A DNA stretch of 19,212 nucleotides from Desulfuromonadaceae bacterium (GTDB lineage: Bacteria > Desulfobacterota > Desulfuromonadia > Desulfuromonadales > SZUA-540). The notes beneath the pieces were generated by a model. That model was not told the origin of the DNA. It worked only from the letters and a program-made list of their open reading frames with translations, and ran no database searches. The stretch's first letter is position 1. Each line of letters opens with the position of its first letter. Made by a program: the position numbers and the translations under genes. Of this stretch, positions 7,637 to 18,028 are shown one piece after another. Location: assembly GCA_003250235.1 (NCBI GenBank), contig QKGY01000289.1, forward strand, positions 1 through 19,212, in the 5' to 3' direction.

Positions 7637-8523
7637 GGGTTGAACCTCGCGATAGCGGTGCCGATTCCTTTGTCGGTAAAAATCTCCAGCAGGCAGGCGT
7701 GCTCCATGCGGCCGTCGATGATGTGGGTCTTGGTCACCCCCTCCTCAACGGCGTCGATGCAGCAGTTGACCTTGGGGATCATCCCTCCGGAGATGGTGCC
7801 GTCGTTGATGAGGTCGGGCACCTTGCCGATGTCGATGGTCGAGATGAGACGGCCCTGCTTGTCCTTGACCCCCTCGACGTCGGTGAGCAGGATGAGCTTC
7901 TCGGCCCGCAGGGCGCCCGCCACCTTGCCGGCGACCAGGTCGGCGTTGATGTTGTAGGTTTCTCCCGCGAGACCGACCCCGATGGGGGCGATGACGGGGA
8001 TGAAGTTGTTGTCCTCGAGGGCGGTGATGACCGAGGGGTCGACGCTCTCGACCTCGCCGACCATGCCGACATCGATGATCTCCGGCGTCAGGGTCTGCGG
8101 GTTGATGGCTTTCATCTCCAGCTTGCGGGCGCGCACGAGGTTGCCGTCCTTGCCGGAGAGGCCGACGGCCTTGCCGCCGTGGCGGTTGATGTTGCCGACG
8201 ATCTCCTTGTTGACCTTGCCCCCCAGCACCATTTCGACCACATCCATGGTAGCGCTGTCGGTGACCCGCATCCCCTGCACGAAATGGGTTTCGCGACCCA
8301 TTTCCTTGAGAACCTGGCCGATCTGCGGGCCGCCGCCGTGAACGACGACGGGGTTGAGGCCGATGTATTTCATCAGGATGACGTCTTTGGCGAAGCCTTC
8401 CTTGAGGCGCTCTTCCACCATGGCGTTGCCGCCGTATTTGATGACGATGGTCTTGTTGCGAAAACGCTTGATGTAGGGCAGAGCCTCCATCAACACGTTG
8501 GCTTTGGCGATGATTTCCTGCAT
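7633..8523 (-). CDS. argB: Acetylglutamate kinase, arginine-sensitive type
   Basis: Phosphorylates N-acetylglutamate with ATP, the second and often controlling step of arginine synthesis. The 296-residue protein has KYGGNAM at 29-35 and the substrate loop VHGGGPQI at 61-68, both features of the amino acid kinase fold. It is about 38 residues longer than the arginine-insensitive E. coli enzyme. It carries the extra N-terminal helix ending in EALPYIKRF (13-21) and the C-terminal block LEIFTDKGIGT with Glu280, both marks of hexameric kinases inhibited by arginine. The ATG at 8523 has GGAGG 8 nt upstream. A longer open frame reaching 8667 runs into hslU and was rejected. It lies 37 bp after hslU and overlaps argD by 4 nt. 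Confidence 0.97.
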   Translation of the reverse strand: MQEIIAKANVLMEALPYIKRFRNKTIVIKYGGNAMVEERLKEGFAKDVILMKYIGLNPVVVHGGGPQIGQVLKEMGRETHFVQGMRVTDSATMDVVEMVLGGKVNKEIVGNINRHGGKAVGLSGKDGNLVRARKLEMKAINPQTLTPEIIDVGMVGEVESVDPSVITALEDNNFIPVIAPIGVGLAGETYNINADLVAGKVAGALRAEKLILLTDVEGVKDKQGRLISTIDIGKVPDLINDGTISGGMIPKVNCCIDAVEEGVTKTHIIDGRMEHACLLEIFTDKGIGTAIARFNP

Positions 8524-8560
8524 GGTGCGATCCTCCGGCTTCCCGATGCCTTGAAACAGA

Positions 8561-9882
<1,322 letters not shown>

Positions 9883-9886
<4 letters not shown>

Positions 9887-10413
9887 GTCAGAGACTCAAT
9901 CAGAATCCGGTCGTTGGTATAGATGCAGATGCCGGCGGCGATCTTCATGGCTTCCTCGACGATCTTGCTGGCCGGCAGGGCCGAATGGGCTACCAGGGCG
10001 CGGGCCGCCGACTGGGCGAAGGCGCCGCCGGAACCGATGGCAGCGACGCCGTCGTCCGGTTCGATCACATCCCCGGCCCCCGAGAGCACCAGGGTCGTCT
10101 CGCGGTCGGCCACGATCAGCAGGGCTTCGAGACGACGCAGGATGCGGTCGGTGCGCCAGTCCTTGGCCAGAGCCACCGCCGCACGGGGCAGGTTGCCGCG
10201 GAATTCCTGCAGCTTGGCCTCGAATTTTTCGAACAGGGTGAAGGCGTCGGCGGTGCTCCCGGCAAAACCGGCCAGGATCTGGTCGTTGTACATGCGCCGG
10301 ATCTTGCGGGCGCCGTGCTTCATCACGGTGTTGCCCAGGGTGACCTGTCCGTCGCCGGCCAGGGCGACTTCCCCGTCTTTTCTCACGCAGACGATGGTGG
10401 TTCCTCGGAACAT
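9883..10413 (-). CDS. hslV: ATP-dependent protease peptidase subunit HslV (ClpQ)
   Basis: Threonine peptidase of the HslVU protease, 176 residues, a bacterial relative of proteasome beta subunits. It begins MFRGTTIVCVRK; the nucleophile is Thr5, so a four-residue leader must be removed to expose it. The blocks AGDGQVTLGN, AGFAGSTADAFTLFE, KDWRTDR and IGSGGAFAQSAARAL are all intact. The ATG at 10413 is backed by GGAGG (10421-10425) and by the exact position of the TTIV nucleophile segment. An in-frame start further up (10506) would begin inside the terminator and was rejected. It is the first gene after a strong terminator, so a promoter should lie between about 10414 and 10485. I could not identify one with confidence; TATATT near 10465-10472 is only a weak -10 candidate. 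Confidence 0.98.
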
Positions 10414-10420
10414 AGGGATT

Positions 10421-10425
10421 CCTCC
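10421..10425 (-). promoter_or_regulatory. Ribosome binding site of hslV
   Basis: GGAGG on the minus strand, 7 nt upstream of the hslV ATG at 10413. It decides the start against the longer open frame. Confidence 0.85.
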
Positions 10426-10434
10426 ATGCACGGC

Positions 10435-10452
10435 CTCCGGGGACCTCCGGAG
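10435..10452 (-). promoter_or_regulatory. Hairpin in the hslV leader
   Basis: Inverted repeat CTCCGG and CCGGAG (6 bp) around a 6-nt loop, ending 9 nt before the hslV ribosome binding site. It should lie in the 5' untranslated region of the hslVU mRNA. Stem-loops in the hslVU leader are reported for E. coli (from memory), but this one shares no recognisable sequence with it. A role in stability or translation is an inference. Confidence 0.4.
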
Positions 10453-10485
10453 AAAATAGGCCGAATATATCACAGAGCCCCCGGC

Positions 10486-10543
10486 AAAAAAAGAAAAATG
10501 CCGCACTTTCTCCGCACCGGGAAGGGTGCGGCGATTGCGGCAT
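10486..10543 (-). terminator. Intrinsic terminator with a two-tier stem
   Basis: On the minus strand an outer 8-bp stem (ATGCCGCA at 10498-10505 with TGCGGCAT at 10536-10543) encloses an inner 7-bp stem (CCGCACC at 10512-10518 with GGTGCGG at 10525-10531). The two are separated by short internal loops. A run of 12 T with one C follows directly (10486-10498). It lies 25 bp after the stop of the regulator/kinase fusion and should end the recA-alaS-side transcript before hslV. Confidence 0.92.
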
Positions 10544-10568
10544 ACGTGGGGGGGACTCGGCCCCGGAA

Positions 10569-11690
10569 TCAGCGGGGGAATATCAGGGTGACGGCTGTAC
10601 CGACGCCGGGCTCGCTTTCCATCTGCAGGATTCCCCCGTGGGCCTGGACGAACTCGCGGGCATAGTAGAGACCGAGGCCGAAACCGCGGATCTGACCGGT
10701 GCGGGCCGGGTCTACCTGATAGAATTTCTCGAAAATTTTCGGCAGGTCGTCGCTGGAGATTCCCTTGCCGGTGTCCTTGATCTCCAGGCGCAGGCTGTCC
10801 GGAGTCACTTTTCCCGAAAGGTTCACCGTGCCTCCGGCCGGCGTGAACTTGATGGCGTTCTCGAGCAGCGCACGGATGACGAAAACCATGCGGTCGCGGT
10901 CGAGCTCCATGTCCGGGAAGTCCCCTTCGATCTCCTCTTCGAGGTCGATGCCCTTGCGAACCGCCGTGTATTTGATCTCGTGCAGCACGGCCTGGGACAG
11001 ATCCTTGAGATTGCCGCGGGTCAGGGTCGGAGGGCCGTCCTGCAGGATGACGTCGCTGTAATAGAGCAGATCCTGGATGAGGTGAGCCAGGTATTCCGAC
11101 TCCTCCAGGATCAGCGACAGGGTCTTCTGGAACGAGGGATCGGAGCTGTCCACGGCGCCGTGGGCCAGATTCTGAATGAAGAGGGAGATGGCCGTGGTCG
11201 GGGTCTTGAGCTTGTGGGATACCAGCCCCAGGAAATCGGCCTTGAGTCGGTCCATGTGTTTGAGGTGAACCAGCTCTTCCTTGAGGGCCTTTTTCTCCAG
11301 AACGTTGTCGAGGGTGGTTTTGAGCTGGAGCATGTTGATCGGCTTGCTGATGAAATCATCGGCGTCGGCCTTGAGCGCGCGCAGGATGATGTCCTTCTCG
11401 CTGTAACCGGTCATGACCACCACGACCTTGTTGGGATCCTTCTTCTTGACCTTGTCCAGCAGGTCGAGGCCGTTCATGCGCGGCATCATGACGTCGGTCA
11501 GCACCACATCGATCTTTTCGCGCTCAAGCACATCGAGCGCCTCCAGACCGTCGGCGGCCTGGAAAACCCGGTAGCCGTCGAGGACCATGGCACACATGTC
11601 GCGGATCACCGCCTCGTCATCCACGATAAGGATGCCGCGACCCGCCATCTCTTGTTCGGCTCTTAAAATTCTGCCCGTCTCGACGCGCAC
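10569..11690 (-). CDS. Response-regulator receiver fused to a histidine kinase
   Basis: A 373-residue cytoplasmic signalling protein with no membrane segment. The N-terminal receiver has the acidic pair Asp24-Asp25, phosphoacceptor Asp66 in LTDVMMP, Thr94 in VMTGYS and Lys116 in SKPI. A short coiled linker (about 128-152) leads to a HisKA-like domain with His159 in VSHKLKTP. The ATPase domain has the N box LLENAIKF (275-282), G1 DTGKGIS (306-312), F box IFEKFY (319-324) and G2 GFGLGL (336-341). The residue after the phosphoacceptor His is Lys160 (codon AAG), not the usual Glu or Asp. The GTG start at 11690 is backed by GGAGG 5 nt upstream; the ATG at 11648 is possible but has a poor site. It follows the cupin gene by 18 bp and ends at the terminator. 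Stimulus and partner are unknown. Confidence 0.92.
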   Translation of the reverse strand: MRVETGRILRAEQEMAGRGILIVDDEAVIRDMCAMVLDGYRVFQAADGLEALDVLEREKIDVVLTDVMMPRMNGLDLLDKVKKKDPNKVVVVMTGYSEKDIILRALKADADDFISKPINMLQLKTTLDNVLEKKALKEELVHLKHMDRLKADFLGLVSHKLKTPTTAISLFIQNLAHGAVDSSDPSFQKTLSLILEESEYLAHLIQDLLYYSDVILQDGPPTLTRGNLKDLSQAVLHEIKYTAVRKGIDLEEEIEGDFPDMELDRDRMVFVIRALLENAIKFTPAGGTVNLSGKVTPDSLRLEIKDTGKGISSDDLPKIFEKFYQVDPARTGQIRGFGLGLYYAREFVQAHGGILQMESEPGVGTAVTLIFPR

Positions 11691-11695
11691 GGCGG

Positions 11696-11700
11696 CCTCC
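11696..11700 (-). promoter_or_regulatory. Ribosome binding site supporting the GTG start of the regulator/kinase gene
   Basis: GGAGG on the minus strand, 5 nt before the GTG at 11690. The alternative ATG at 11648 has only an AAGAG almost touching it. Confidence 0.65.
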
Positions 11701-11708
11701 GGAATTCC

Positions 11709-12053
11709 CTACTTCAGCGGCGGGGTGAACAGGGCCAGAAGCTCGACGGGTTCGCCGCCGTTGTTCTTCAGACCGTGGATGACCCCCGAAGGGGCGACAC
11801 AGCAGTTGCCGGCACCGACCACCACTTTCTCGTCCCCCATGGTACAGAGGGCCTCGCCGGAGAGGATGTAGAAGGTTTCGGTCTGGCCGTCGTGGGTATG
11901 GGGAAAAATCTCCCCGCCCGGTTCGATCTGCCCCCGGTGCACCGAAAGGGCCGGGTTGAGGGCGGCGGTGACGATATCGCGCAGCATGAACCGGTCGTGC
12001 TTGGGGTGCGGGTAGACGGCCTGTTCCGCGGTTTGGACGATGGATCCCTTCAT
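11709..12053 (-). CDS. Small single-domain cupin protein
   Basis: A 114-residue beta-barrel protein carrying both cupin motifs. Motif 1 runs from Gly46 to Gly66 with metal ligands His52, His54 and Glu59 (HTHDGQTETFYILSG). Motif 2 is GNCCVAPSGVIHGLKN at 82-97 with the fourth ligand His93. The ligands are complete, so it probably binds a divalent metal. Small cupins include isomerases, dioxygenases and sugar- or metabolite-binding proteins, and the sequence does not choose between them. It lies 34 bp after alaS and 18 bp before the regulator/kinase fusion, probably in the same transcript. A metabolite-sensing role alongside that protein is only a suggestion from position. Confidence 0.92.
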   Translation of the reverse strand: MKGSIVQTAEQAVYPHPKHDRFMLRDIVTAALNPALSVHRGQIEPGGEIFPHTHDGQTETFYILSGEALCTMGDEKVVVGAGNCCVAPSGVIHGLKNNGGEPVELLALFTPPLK

Positions 12054-12087
12054 GCGTTCTCCTTATTCCTTATTAAGTAGTCGCCCG

Positions 12088-14733
<2,646 letters not shown>

Positions 14734-14743
14734 GGAATCTGTC

Positions 14744-15184
14744 TTACCCTTTCTGTTTTACCGCGTCGAGAATCCGGTCGAGGGAGAAGCCGCGGCGCAT
14801 AAAAAAATGTATTATCCGGCGTCGCTGCCGGTCATCGGCATTCTGATAGTCAAAACCGGGAAAACGCCGCTCCAGCATCTGTGTCAATACCCGGTCCGCG
14901 TCGATCTCCGCATCGGCCTTATCCAGGGCTTCGCGAGCCAGGGTTTCGTCGATGCCGCTGCGCCGCAATTCGGCCAGCAGCCTGGGACCGACGGCACGTC
15001 CCTGGCCCAGCAGGATACGGGCCCGGTCGTCGGCAAACTGCCTGTCGTTCACATAGCCGAGTTCGCGGCAGCGTTGCAGGCAGGCGGCGATCGTCTCGGC
15101 GGAAAAACCCTTCTGCTGAAGTCTGTGCGTGAGCTCGGCCTCGCTGCGTCCCCGCAGGGCCAAAAGCCTCAGGGCCGCAGACAT
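14744..15184 (-). CDS. recX: RecA regulator RecX
   Basis: Binds RecA filaments and limits recombination and SOS activity. The product (146 residues from the ATG at 15184) is built of three-helix repeats. Landmarks are ALRLLALRGRSEAEL, LGYVNDRQFADDRA and RRIIHFFMRRGFS, matching the RecX family order, with the usual 140-160 residue length. The ATG lies 4 nt after the TGA stop of the pilT-family gene, allowing coupled translation. A TTG at 15202 would add six residues and overlap that gene by 14 nt; it has AAGG 6 nt upstream and cannot be excluded. The pilT-family gene separates it from recA, and alaS follows after 10 bp. The sequence is diverged, as usual for this family, but context supports the call strongly. 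Confidence 0.92.
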   Translation of the reverse strand: MSAALRLLALRGRSEAELTHRLQQKGFSAETIAACLQRCRELGYVNDRQFADDRARILLGQGRAVGPRLLAELRRSGIDETLAREALDKADAEIDADRVLTQMLERRFPGFDYQNADDRQRRRIIHFFMRRGFSLDRILDAVKQKG

Positions 15185-15188
15185 CGCC

Positions 15189-16355
15189 TCAGAATCGCTC
15201 AATTTCGACCTTGTCTTCGCCGCCTTCTTCGCCGTTCTTGTTGGCGCCCTGCTTCTCGAAATCCTCCCAGGAGAGATCCGAGGTGCTGGAGATGCCGGAA
15301 AGCTTGAGCTTGAAGTCGTCCGGGTTGGAGCTCTGGCGCAGGGCCTCGTCGTAGGTGATGAGCTTGCGTTTGAGCAGGCCCATCAGGGACTGGTCGAAGG
15401 TCTGCATGCCGTAGGAGACGAAGCCCTGCTGGATGGTGTCGCGCAGCAGCTTGGTCTTCTCCTTGTCGTCGATAAGCTCGCGCACCCGGGCGGTGGAGAT
15501 CATGACCTCGACCGCCGGGACGCGTCCCTTTCCGTCGGCTCTCGGCACCAGCCGCTGAGAGATGACCCCCTTGAGAATGGCGGAGAGCTGCAGACGGATC
15601 TGGCGCTGCTGGTAGGGAGGGAAGGCGCCGACGATACGGTTGATCGACTCCGGGGCGTCGAGGGTGTGCAGGGTCGAGAGGACCAGGTGTCCGGTTTCCG
15701 CGGCGGTCAGCGCCGTCTCGATCGTTTCGTAGTCGCGCATCTCGCCGACGAGGATGACGTCGGGGTCCTGACGCAGGGCGCTCTTGAGGGCCACGTCGAA
15801 ACTCTCGGTATCGAGGCCGATCTCGCGCTGGTTGATGATGCTCTTTTTGTCGCGGTGCAGGTACTCGATCGGATCCTCGATGGTGATGATATGTGCCGTG
15901 CGGTTGGCGTTGATGTAGTCGATGATCGAGGCCAGCGTGGTCGACTTGCCCGAGCCGGTGGTGCCGGTGACGAGGATGAGCCCGCGCGGTTCCATGGCCA
16001 GCTTTTTCAGCGACGCAGGCAGCTGCAGTTCATCCATCCCCTTGACGTCGAAGGGGATGGAGCGCAGCACCATGGATACCGAACCCCGCTGGGCGAAGAC
16101 GTTGACCCTGAAACGGCCGAGCCCGGCCACCCCGTAGGAGAGGTCGATCTCGTGCGCCTCCTCGAAATGGGCCTGCTGGCGCTCGTTCATGATCGAGAGG
16201 GCCATCTCCCGGGTTTTGTCCGGTTCGATGCGGGGGATCTTCGGATGCGGACGCAGGCTGCCGTCGATGCGGTAAATGGGGGGCAGGCCCGCCTTGATGT
16301 GAATGTCCGAAGCCCTGGCCTTCATGGCCACGGCCAAGATTTCGTTCAGTTCCAT
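15189..16355 (-). CDS. pilT: PilT-family type IV pilus retraction ATPase
   Basis: Hexameric secretion-type ATPase of 388 residues that would act at the inner-membrane base of the type IV pilus. Walker A GTTGSGKST is at 131-139, the Asp box around ITIEDPIEYLH at 157-167, Walker B ILVGEMRD at 201-208, and the His box HLVLSTLHT at 223-231. The N-terminal PAS-like domain includes the family start (ASDIHIKAGLPP). The AIRNLIRE motif needed for retraction in classical PilT is changed here to ARVRELID (289-296). A charged 40-residue tail extends the C-terminus. No other pilus gene is nearby; it lies 2 bp after recA. Bacteria of this group carry several pilT paralogues, so this may not be the main retraction motor. 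Confidence 0.93.
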   Translation of the reverse strand: MELNEILAVAMKARASDIHIKAGLPPIYRIDGSLRPHPKIPRIEPDKTREMALSIMNERQQAHFEEAHEIDLSYGVAGLGRFRVNVFAQRGSVSMVLRSIPFDVKGMDELQLPASLKKLAMEPRGLILVTGTTGSGKSTTLASIIDYINANRTAHIITIEDPIEYLHRDKKSIINQREIGLDTESFDVALKSALRQDPDVILVGEMRDYETIETALTAAETGHLVLSTLHTLDAPESINRIVGAFPPYQQRQIRLQLSAILKGVISQRLVPRADGKGRVPAVEVMISTARVRELIDDKEKTKLLRDTIQQGFVSYGMQTFDQSLMGLLKRKLITYDEALRQSSNPDDFKLKLSGISSTSDLSWEDFEKQGANKNGEEGGEDKVEIERF

Positions 16356-16357
16356 AA

Positions 16358-17380
16358 TCAGGCCTTTTCAGGTTCCGTAGCGGGTTTCGTCAGTCCGTAG
16401 TGGGACAGAATCTTATCCTCGATCTCGGTGGCGGTTTCCGCATGCTCCTTGAGGAACTGCTTGGCATTTTCGCGCCCCTGGCCGATGCGCTCGTCGCCGT
16501 AGGAGAACCAGGCCCCGCTCTTGTCGATTACGCCGCTCTCCACGCCGAGATCGACGATATCCCCTTCGCGCGAGATGCCGGTGCCGTACATGATGTCGAA
16601 CTCGGCCTCTTTGAAGGGGGGGGCCACCTTGTTTTTGACCACCTTGACGCGGGTGCGGTTGCCGATCACGTCCTGGCCCTGCTTGAGCGAGGCCACGCGG
16701 CGGATGTCCATGCGCACCGAGGCGTAGAACTTGAGGGCGTTGCCGCCGGTGGTGGTTTCGGGATTGCCGAACATGACGCCGATTTTCATGCGGATCTGGT
16801 TGATGAAGATGACGCAGCAGTTGGACTTGCTGATGGTGCCGGTGAGCTTGCGCAGGGCCTGCGACATGAGGCGGGCCTGCAGACCCATGTGCGAGTCGCC
16901 CATCTCTCCTTCGATTTCGGCCTTGGGCACCAGCGCGGCCACCGAGTCGATGACCAGAACGTCGATGGCACCGCTGCGTACCAGCACTTCGGCGATCTCC
17001 AGGGCCTGTTCGCCGGTGTCGGGCTGGGAGACCAGCAGGTCGTCGGTTTTGACTCCCAACTTGCGGGCATAGTGGATATCGAGGGCGTGCTCGGCATCGA
17101 CGAATGCGGCGATGCCGCCTTTTTTCTGGGCCTCGGAGACGATGTGCAGCGCCAGGGTGGTTTTGCCCGAGGATTCGGGGCCGAAGATCTCGATGATGCG
17201 TCCGCGGGGAACCCCGCCCACGCCCAGGGCGATGTCGAGCCCCAGGGCGCCGGTCGATATGGCCTGAACATCGGGCAGGGCGACGTCCTCGCCCAGGCGC
17301 ATGATGCTGCCTTTTCCGAACTGTTTCTCAATGTGGCTCATGGCCAGGTCGATGGCCTGGGCGCGGTTTTTGTCCGCCAT
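16358..17380 (-). CDS. recA: Recombinase RecA
   Basis: ATP-dependent DNA strand-exchange protein and co-protease for LexA-type repressors. The 340-residue product has Walker A GPESSGKT at 67-74, the LLVSQPDTGEQALEI region, VIDSVAALVPKAEIEGE (Walker B and start of loop L1), and loop L2 around FGNPETTTGGNALKFY. It is uninterrupted, with no intein. The ATG at 17380 has AGGAGA about 10 nt upstream; a longer open frame reaching 17443 was rejected since it lacks a family match. It follows thpR by 72 bp and precedes the pilT-family gene by 2 bp. No LexA-type operator of a sort I know was recognised in the 72-bp gap. Confidence 0.99.
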   Translation of the reverse strand: MADKNRAQAIDLAMSHIEKQFGKGSIMRLGEDVALPDVQAISTGALGLDIALGVGGVPRGRIIEIFGPESSGKTTLALHIVSEAQKKGGIAAFVDAEHALDIHYARKLGVKTDDLLVSQPDTGEQALEIAEVLVRSGAIDVLVIDSVAALVPKAEIEGEMGDSHMGLQARLMSQALRKLTGTISKSNCCVIFINQIRMKIGVMFGNPETTTGGNALKFYASVRMDIRRVASLKQGQDVIGNRTRVKVVKNKVAPPFKEAEFDIMYGTGISREGDIVDLGVESGVIDKSGAWFSYGDERIGQGRENAKQFLKEHAETATEIEDKILSHYGLTKPATEPEKA

Positions 17381-17452
17381 GCCTTGATGTCTCCTGTGTT
17401 TTAGGTGTTTTTGCCGGCCTTCACGGGTTTTTCCACCCGACACCGTTCGCCC
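17381..17452 (-). other. Intergenic gap upstream of recA
   Basis: 72 bp between thpR and recA, the widest gap in the first block. It holds the recA ribosome binding site and a weak hairpin (CGGGT at 17424-17428 with ACCCG at 17435-17439). No T-tract follows, so it is not a terminator. A recA promoter is plausible here, but I found no convincing -35/-10 pair. Confidence 0.3.
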
Positions 17453-18028
17453 TCAGCCCAGCTCCAGAGTCCTTAAGGGGCGATGGAGGGCCCCTGCCGG
17501 CAGGAGACGGCTTTCATAAAGAATCAGCCGTTCCACCTGCAGGGTGCCACAGTCCGCGGCACGGTACTTGTCCAGGATCTCCGCGGCTCCGGAATGGGGG
17601 CTGCGGCAACGTCCCAGTGTCAGGTGAGGCGTGAAGGGCCTGTCCTCGCGAGGGATGCCGATGCGGGAGAACCCTTCCTCCAGCGCGGCTTGCAGGGTCG
17701 TCAGAGGCGATCCCGCATGGAAACCGGCCCAAATCACCCGCGGTTTTCCTGCGGATGGGAAGGCCCCGATCCCGGAAACAGCGGCCGGGAAAGGGTCAGT
17801 CAGAAGCTTTACCGATAGCATAACCGCCCCTATTTTTTCAAGGCTTTCTTCAGGGATGTCGCCGAAAAACTTGAGGGTCAGGTGCATGCCGTCCGGCTTC
17901 ACCCAGCGCACATTCGGCAGCTCTGCCGCCAGTTCTTTCTGTATCCGGATCAGGCCGCTCTTGATCGTCTCCGGCAGGGGAATGGCGAGGAACGCGCGCA
18001 GGGTGCGTGACGGGGATCCGGCGGTCAT
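17453..18028 (-). CDS. thpR: RNA 2',3'-cyclic phosphodiesterase (2'-5' RNA ligase family)
   Basis: A 191-residue enzyme of the 2H phosphoesterase superfamily, which opens 2',3'-cyclic phosphates on RNA ends and can ligate tRNA halves in vitro. Both catalytic HXTX motifs are present: HLTL at 49-52 and HLTL at 135-138, each followed by the expected strand. RAFLAIPLP at 11-19 is the family N-terminal signature. The ATG overlaps the stop of the upstream histidine kinase by 4 nt (ATGA), so expression depends on that gene. The thpR-recA neighbourhood recurs in many bacteria, usually with cinA upstream; here the upstream gene is a kinase. The biological substrate is not known for the family. Confidence 0.95.
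   Translation of the reverse strand: MTAGSPSRTLRAFLAIPLPETIKSGLIRIQKELAAELPNVRWVKPDGMHLTLKFFGDIPEESLEKIGAVMLSVKLLTDPFPAAVSGIGAFPSAGKPRVIWAGFHAGSPLTTLQAALEEGFSRIGIPREDRPFTPHLTLGRCRSPHSGAAEILDKYRAADCGTLQVERLILYESRLLPAGALHRPLRTLELG

Noticed and set aside
10414..10506. Upstream extension of hslV by 31 codons
   Set aside because: It would begin inside the terminator, and the family starts at the TTIV nucleophile segment with a good ribosome binding site at 10421-10425.
17424..17439. Possible terminator between thpR and recA
   Set aside because: The stem is only 5 bp and no T-run follows on either strand.
17381..17443. Upstream extension of recA by 21 codons
   Set aside because: The extra residues have no family match and the ATG at 17380 has AGGAGA upstream.
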